This document shows positions 58,465-64,000 of a DNA stretch of 64,000 nucleotides, one piece after another (the stretch's first letter is position 1; each line of letters begins with the position of its first letter). The translations under genes and the position numbers were made by a program. This DNA comes from Stictocephala bisonia. Lineage: Eukaryota; Arthropoda; Insecta; Hemiptera; Membracidae. The stretch covers positions 372,001-436,000 of the forward strand of contig JAQJVL010000281.1 of the NCBI GenBank assembly GCA_035578905.1, read 5' to 3'. The notes below the pieces were generated by a model that saw nothing but the letters and a program-made list of their open reading frames with translations, was not told the origin of the DNA and ran no database searches.

Positions 58465-58990
58465 ACAGAAGACGTCAACCCGGCACTGGACCTTTCACTG
58501 GCCGCCATGACAGTATGTCAACCCGGCACCAGCCACCCCTCTTACCCATTCCACCTACACTACCCCCTCCCAACCCCTCCTTTCTCTTTCCCCTCCCCTA
58601 ATCACCTCCCCTTTTCGTAAGGTGCCGTAGGTTCGCGCTGTCCATGTCCGGGGACCGAGCTTTACTAAACGAAGGTGTGTGATGGTTTTAAAATGAATGG
58701 GGGTGAGCTTTGTAAAATGAAGGCAACGCTTTGTTCAATAGGTTAGGTTAGGTTAGGTTAGGTTAGGTTAGGTTAGGTTAGGTTAAAGGAGTTAGGGCGA
58801 TGAGATGCCTAGGGTTCGAGGGAGGGAAAGAAGAGAATGAGGGGCGTATGTTTGGTGTTGTGGAGGGGGAACCTAGCTCCCCTACCTTCAAACTGTCTCG
58901 GTGCCGGGTTAAGTTGTGACATTAGTAACGCCTGATTAACCTTAGAGCGGTGGTCAGATTTGGTGCCGGGTAGACGTGCCGCCTGATCAA
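58465..58990. other. GC-richer block with inverted CAACCCGGCAC motifs around a pyrimidine tract and (TTAGG)n
   Basis: GTCAACCCGGCAC occurs at about 58474 and 58517. The inverted form GTGCCGGGT occurs at about 58899 and 58962. Between them are a ~75-bp C/T-only-like tract (58540-58617) and the telomeric repeat. No coding region is supported; the minus-strand open frame at 58809-59033 shows no family motif. Could be the two ends of a small mobile element or a subtelomere-derived block. Confidence 0.5.
58739..58785. repeat. Interstitial telomeric repeat (TTAGG)n, ~9 units
   Basis: An uninterrupted run of GGTTA units, the insect telomere motif TTAGG, on the plus strand, ending GGTTAAAGG. No variant units inside. 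Confidence 0.97.
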
Positions 58991-59290
58991 CATCCCCTGA
59001 CACCACAATAATCAACATCCCTTGACACCACAATGATGATTTACGAATTCATATAATTTATAATATAATTTACGAATCCAACTATTAAATTTTGAGAATC
59101 AAAGCATAAACCAAGTTAATATCTTAACACATTGTACAACTGAAGACAAAAAAATGAAACTGTGAAATTAAATTTAATAACATTTACGTTATAATTTTCA
59201 GTAATTATTAACTATGTTTCATATCAGACAAGTAGTGTGTATGACCTTGTAACATTGTATGTAATGTCGTTGAATTTTATTATAATGCAT

Positions 59291-59312
59291 TAACATGTTC
59301 ATGAACATGTTA
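59291..59312. other. Perfect 22-bp palindrome
   Basis: TAACATGTTCATGAACATGT then TA equals its own reverse complement. The core GAACATGTT resembles palindromic hormone-receptor or p53-type half sites. No adjoining gene is known, so function is open. Confidence 0.4.
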
Positions 59313-62300
59313 CTACGATAAAATGCATATGTATACAGGTGATCGTGCGACCCCAGGTGTGCCAACCATCACAAATATGTCAGCAACCATCGTTCACACC
59401 ATCAGTTTTACCTTTCAAAACCAATTCTATAAGAGTTGTTTGTCACCCCAGCATCAATATTTTGATAGTGACGTATCTCTTATCCTTTGTCAAAATATGT
59501 TTTATATTCTTACTACGCTAAAATATCGATTAACAAGTTTTCATAAAGGAATTAAAGTATTTGATAAATTATTGTAAATAAAAATGGATCAGTATACCTA
59601 ATTAAAATAATTCTCATAACATTGTCATTTACAAAACCTAAAACTGGATGAGCAAAAACCGCATAAATATACTATTGGGATAATTATTTACCAAATTATT
59701 TGTATTTTCTTTAGGTAAAAACATATCTATTTGACTCATAATGGAAGTAAGATAATACCTTGCAGTTTGTAACGTACCACACATATCATTCCTTCATATC
59801 ACATCTACCTAATGAAAATATTTATTTGAAAAATATCTTAGTTTAAAGGTTATTAATTATTCTTTAAGCTCTTTTCTTACTGGATTTATAGTTAATACCA
59901 TAAATATATCAAACATTTCAGTAATTACAATTTTGTTTTTAGAAAGACCTTTAATTAACAAAGTTACCATCTTCAGAATTTGCACAAAATAAATTATTTG
60001 TTTACATTTTAAAATTATGTGTTATTTTTATTTTACCATAGGTTTGTCAAATTATTTAAAAATGTAAAAATGTTTTTTGTTTGTTTTATGTACTTTTCTT
60101 ATGAATATCATCATAAAATTTGAGTCTTCAATTAATTTGAAAATCAAGGGATTATTTTAGCATATTACTTTTAAAAACACTCATAAATATGTAAATATTC
60201 TTTACAAAATACTGATAAACATCCACGAGTAGCTGAATTATTGATTTATTATGATTATTAGCATTACAATATTTCTTTTGAAAGCACTTAGTTTTGCTTG
60301 GTTAGAAACTATTGTAATTTTTACATAGAAATCAAAAGATTTGAATCAAAACATATTCCATTCACATAGACACAGTTTAGGCTAGTTGATTCATAAAGGA
60401 ACTGATGAGAATGAGGTGGACAGTCAAATGAAATCACAATACTATTTCGTATGTCGGGATTGTCACATGTCTGTAATATTTACCAACTCGTAATTTGATA
60501 TGTATAAGTTTATATTATTTAAAATACTTAAGTATGCCTGTAATGCTTAAACCCACCCCCGCAAACTACCGGGCCCAACAGAAGGTGAGTTACAAGCTTG
60601 ACTAAAAGAAATTTCGGGAAGGAAGAGGGGTAGTGATTATCCCTATTGATAGAGAAGGGTTGAGAGCAATTTAAAAAATATAGAAGACAACAATTTTAAT
60701 AACCTAAGAAATATTTGTTATCCTTTGACAATTAGTGTTGTCGATACAACCATAATACATTCAGGTCAACAACATGAATATTGGTTGAACTCAATTTTAA
60801 CGGATTGTTAAGGGTTTGGTAGTTGCAGAACAAGATAATAATAATCAGTTAGTGGCTCAATATTTTTATACACACTTAATAGAAAAAACTATTTTTAAAA
60901 TTATAAAAATGTTTGAAGATTGTAAAAATGACATAAATGATATCCTAATGAGTGAAGCTACTAATCATAAGACCAGCAGCTTTTTGTTCGGGTATCATTT
61001 ATTTTGATCATCTGGAATGAGCCCAAACCATCCGCAAATAGATGCAATGTCTTGGCTCAAAAGTTTGTAAAAATAATTTTGCGTGGAAAGGAATTGCTCA
61101 CCTTTTTGAGAAAATTTCCATTTCTCCTTATCAATACGATTTTTAAATGCCTAACAGTTTCTCTTTAAATGTATATTTTCAACCCTTTAGTTATCATTTC
61201 TTCATACATTATTTATGATATACATAAATATAGAGGTCCTATTTAATATAACAGTTAATTATAGCAAATTTAATAAAAACAAACGAAATATCTTTCCATG
61301 TGTTACTTTTGTAATAAAGTTACTTTAAACAAACCCAATATATGAAGTTTATTTCTAAATTACATAAATAAATGCGTACAGTTAAATTTATTTACTTGAA
61401 ATATCACATTATTGCATATAAAATGTGATTTGAACAGTTATATATCTTACTGAATATATTTATCAGTGTTTTTATTATTTTGGGTATTTAAAAACATTTT
61501 ATTTCAATTAATTCTATAGTATTTTTAAAGTGCCAATCAATAAACAAATATATCAATGGCAGATTAGTTGAGACTCTCATTTATCAATGTCACTGTGTGA
61601 TGATGATTGAATTTTGTTTCTCGCCCACACACGAGACTAAATTATTATTTAGAATATCTTTTCAGAAATATTTTATCGTAAATTCGTATTATTCATTGAA
61701 TGTAACATTTAAGTTATTTTTGCATGTTCACTTTACTTGAAAAGAGTATTAATATAAAAGAAGAAATATTAGAATTATCATTAGAATCATATGAATAGTA
61801 CACTCTAGGGTCAGTGATTATAAGAGGCTATACATTTTGAATGTAGTGAGTTACCAGCCCATCAGTGGCACGTGATGCTATTGATTGTAAAGGTATCCCG
61901 CCACCCTTACAATGGCCCCTCACCCTCCCTTGGGGAGCTTCATCCCTAATGACAAAGTTTTAACCTATATTTTTTACAATTTCCAAGCGTTTTTATGTTT
62001 TAATAAACCAGGTAGAACAGAACCCCTCCCATGTAGGGAAATGTCATCACTACTTTACAATTTAGTAATTTAATGTATACTATGTAAATGAATTTTGGTG
62101 ACATATTAATATAAATCCACAATTATTAGAGCTGATGTAACCTTTCATGTAATTTACTATGTACAACTGTAATTTGTAACCAAAACAAAAAGATAAGTTG
62201 TTGACCTATAGAAATAAAAATTTACATTGAAAATTGAAATAAACTGAAATAGAATCCCGGTAGAAATGGAATGGAGGTGTCCCACCCAATTTTTAGGAAT

Positions 62301-64000
62301 TATTTTGACTTATTTGATATTAATACACATTTTTACAAACATTGTTTACATCAAAATAACACAGGCTAAATATTACATTAATACTATGCAGTTTTTCCTA
62401 AATAAAAAAATAACATTACCTAAAATAACATAACCCAACCCACCATTTTTGTTGTACATCTCAGTTATTATTTGTTGAATGAGAAATTTGATGTCATATC
62501 TATGTTTAGGTGAAAAAAACATAAGATTAAGTAAAATAAATAGTTTTTTACGACGTACACAGTAGTGTATTTTTTAAAATTTGTATTAAAAATGGGAGTT
62601 TCTGCGTAAATATTCCTGAGTAATCATTGTTGTGGGATCAATATTGACTAGTTAAAAAAGAAAACCTACAAATGGGGTGGGACTCCTGTTTACAGAAATG
62701 TCCTATTTCTGACTATTCTGACTATGGAAATTGACAACATGCATTTATAACGACTGTAATATATAAAGTTTTTTCAAACATTGTAGGACAAACATGGGTT
62801 GGGCTAAGTCGAAAGAAAATCATCCATAATTTATGTCAATATTTTAAGTTAAAGTTCTTTTCATTTAACATTTTTAAGGTTCTTACATTTTAGGCCCGTA
62901 TAATATGATTAAATGGTTTATTCTACCTTCCAGAAAATTTAAAACAAATTTTACAGTTCTTAATTTTAACTGTGCAGCTACGTATAATGTGGCAGGAAAA
63001 ATTGAAGTATATACATAGGGAACAATTAAATTAATAACTGATTCAAATAAATATTTGATAATTAATGAAAATATTTCAACAAAAATACAATTCAAGCTAG
63101 TTTTTGATAAACATCTTATAATTAACCATATCTCGTATATAAATTACTTGGTAATTGGCCCCTTTCCCTGAAGCCATATATCGATAGTGAATAAAATGTA
63201 GATTGCACTCCAACTGTCAAAGGATTTGGCTCTATCCGGACGGAAGTGGGCCACACGTGCCATATAACATGGAGTATTTGATCCACTGATTTAAACACGA
63301 TTAGTACTATAATACATGTGTATATACCTGTAACAGTACCTTCACGTATGGTATATTTTAGTACATTTACTATTATTATAACAGTTTTAATACTTAGTGT
63401 GTGGTTTATACTGCCTATAACGAGCAGGAGCATTAACAATTGGCTACTTAAAGGTTTATTTTATTCATTAGTTTTAAAACTTCTACTTACACTTTTAAAC
63501 CTACAATGTCTGCAAACGTTGCAAAAAACAAATCTAAATTACTAAATTATTTTGGCTAATATTGAACAAAGTGCAGATACGTTAAACATTTCTCAGTGAA
63601 AATCACTCAAATTTTTACATTTTATAATCGTGGTTTTAGTCTACACCAATAGGAGACTATCCGTGTAAATTTTCAGCTTCAGAGACTTCGTCAATATCTA
63701 AATAAAGTGACTATAAAGTGCAGAAGTAAGTCATAAAGTCAGGTTTTGGTCCATGTTTTGCATATGCTATCAGAAGTATATAGCTATATTCAACTCAGTT
63801 TTGAGGTAATCTGATTGATATCAGTTTGTTCTCCTACATAAACATATTTAAGTTTACAAATGCTGCTTTGAAAGGCCCAAAGAAAGGCAGTTGTGCCTGA
63901 ATTAGTGGATCTTCGCCATGTTTACACGTTACTTAAGATAGATTGATTGCTATAATTCTAAAAAATATTTTGTTGAGGAACATTTAATAATAATGATGTT
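59313..64000. other. No gene seen
   Basis: AT-rich, stop-dense sequence. The open frames (for example 62883-63439 minus) are short, lack motifs and show no splice-supported extension. Confidence 0.55.

Noticed and set aside
58809..59033. 74-codon minus open frame beside the telomeric repeat
   Set aside because: Low-complexity GC-rich sequence with no family features.

Overview
The window reads as AT-rich insect nuclear DNA. One gene with a long N-terminus is split by large introns. The repeat content is dense: non-LTR retrotransposons, mariner-like elements, satellites and a tRNA-derived SINE. An interstitial (TTAGG)n tract, the telomere motif of many insects, supports an insect source. The species cannot be read from the sequence; a large-genome hemipteroid insect is only a guess.

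The one host gene I can support is an RGK-family (Rad/Gem/Kir; insect Rgk) small GTPase on the minus strand. Eight exons run from about 45,916 down to 12,336. Every donor and acceptor phase agrees, and the joined frame is 2,532 nt (843 residues plus stop). Any further 5' exons are not recognisable. Exons 1-3 encode a long low-complexity extension. Exon 4 carries a likely 14-3-3 site and an RGK-type YYRLR segment. Exons 5-8 carry the P-loop, the non-canonical switch region, NKTD, ETSVG and the C-terminal RGK signature. Family knowledge suggests a non-prenylated, calmodulin/14-3-3-regulated GTPase that acts on voltage-gated calcium channels or the cytoskeleton.

Region by region. 1.2-5.6 kb: a nearly full-length but broken non-LTR retrotransposon. 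5.6-12.3 kb: AT-rich DNA with a 40-bp G-rich minisatellite at 7.94-8.34 kb. 12.3-18.5 kb: exons 8, 7 and 6, with a 71-bp array, a mariner relic with TIRs, and a reverse-transcriptase fragment ending in a 39-bp array. 18.5-25.2 kb: a deleted non-LTR copy and a 1.6-kb foldback element inside a 27-bp minisatellite, then exon 5. 25.8-27.6 kb: a 118-bp array split by a mariner with an intact transposase frame. 30.3-30.9 kb: another 39-bp minisatellite; 31.5-31.8 kb: exon 4. 33.8-40.2 kb: a DNA transposon with inverted termini whose left subterminal region has grown into an 88-copy 48-bp satellite. 42.3-45.9 kb: exons 3, 2 and 1, with tandem copies of part of exon 2. 50.7-52.2 kb: a 35-bp minisatellite joined to a retrotransposon 3' end. 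53.05-55.10 kb: a 2-kb transposon with ~310-bp TIRs. 55.2-55.35 kb: the SINE. 57.1-57.3 kb: a reverse-transcriptase relic. 58.4-59.0 kb: a GC-richer block with (TTAGG)n. 59-64 kb: AT-rich DNA with nothing recognised.

The most noteworthy observation is the 33.8-40.2 kb element. A single diverged copy of the satellite monomer sits, inverted, at the matching place in the right arm. That points to the satellite arising from the transposon's own subterminal repeat.
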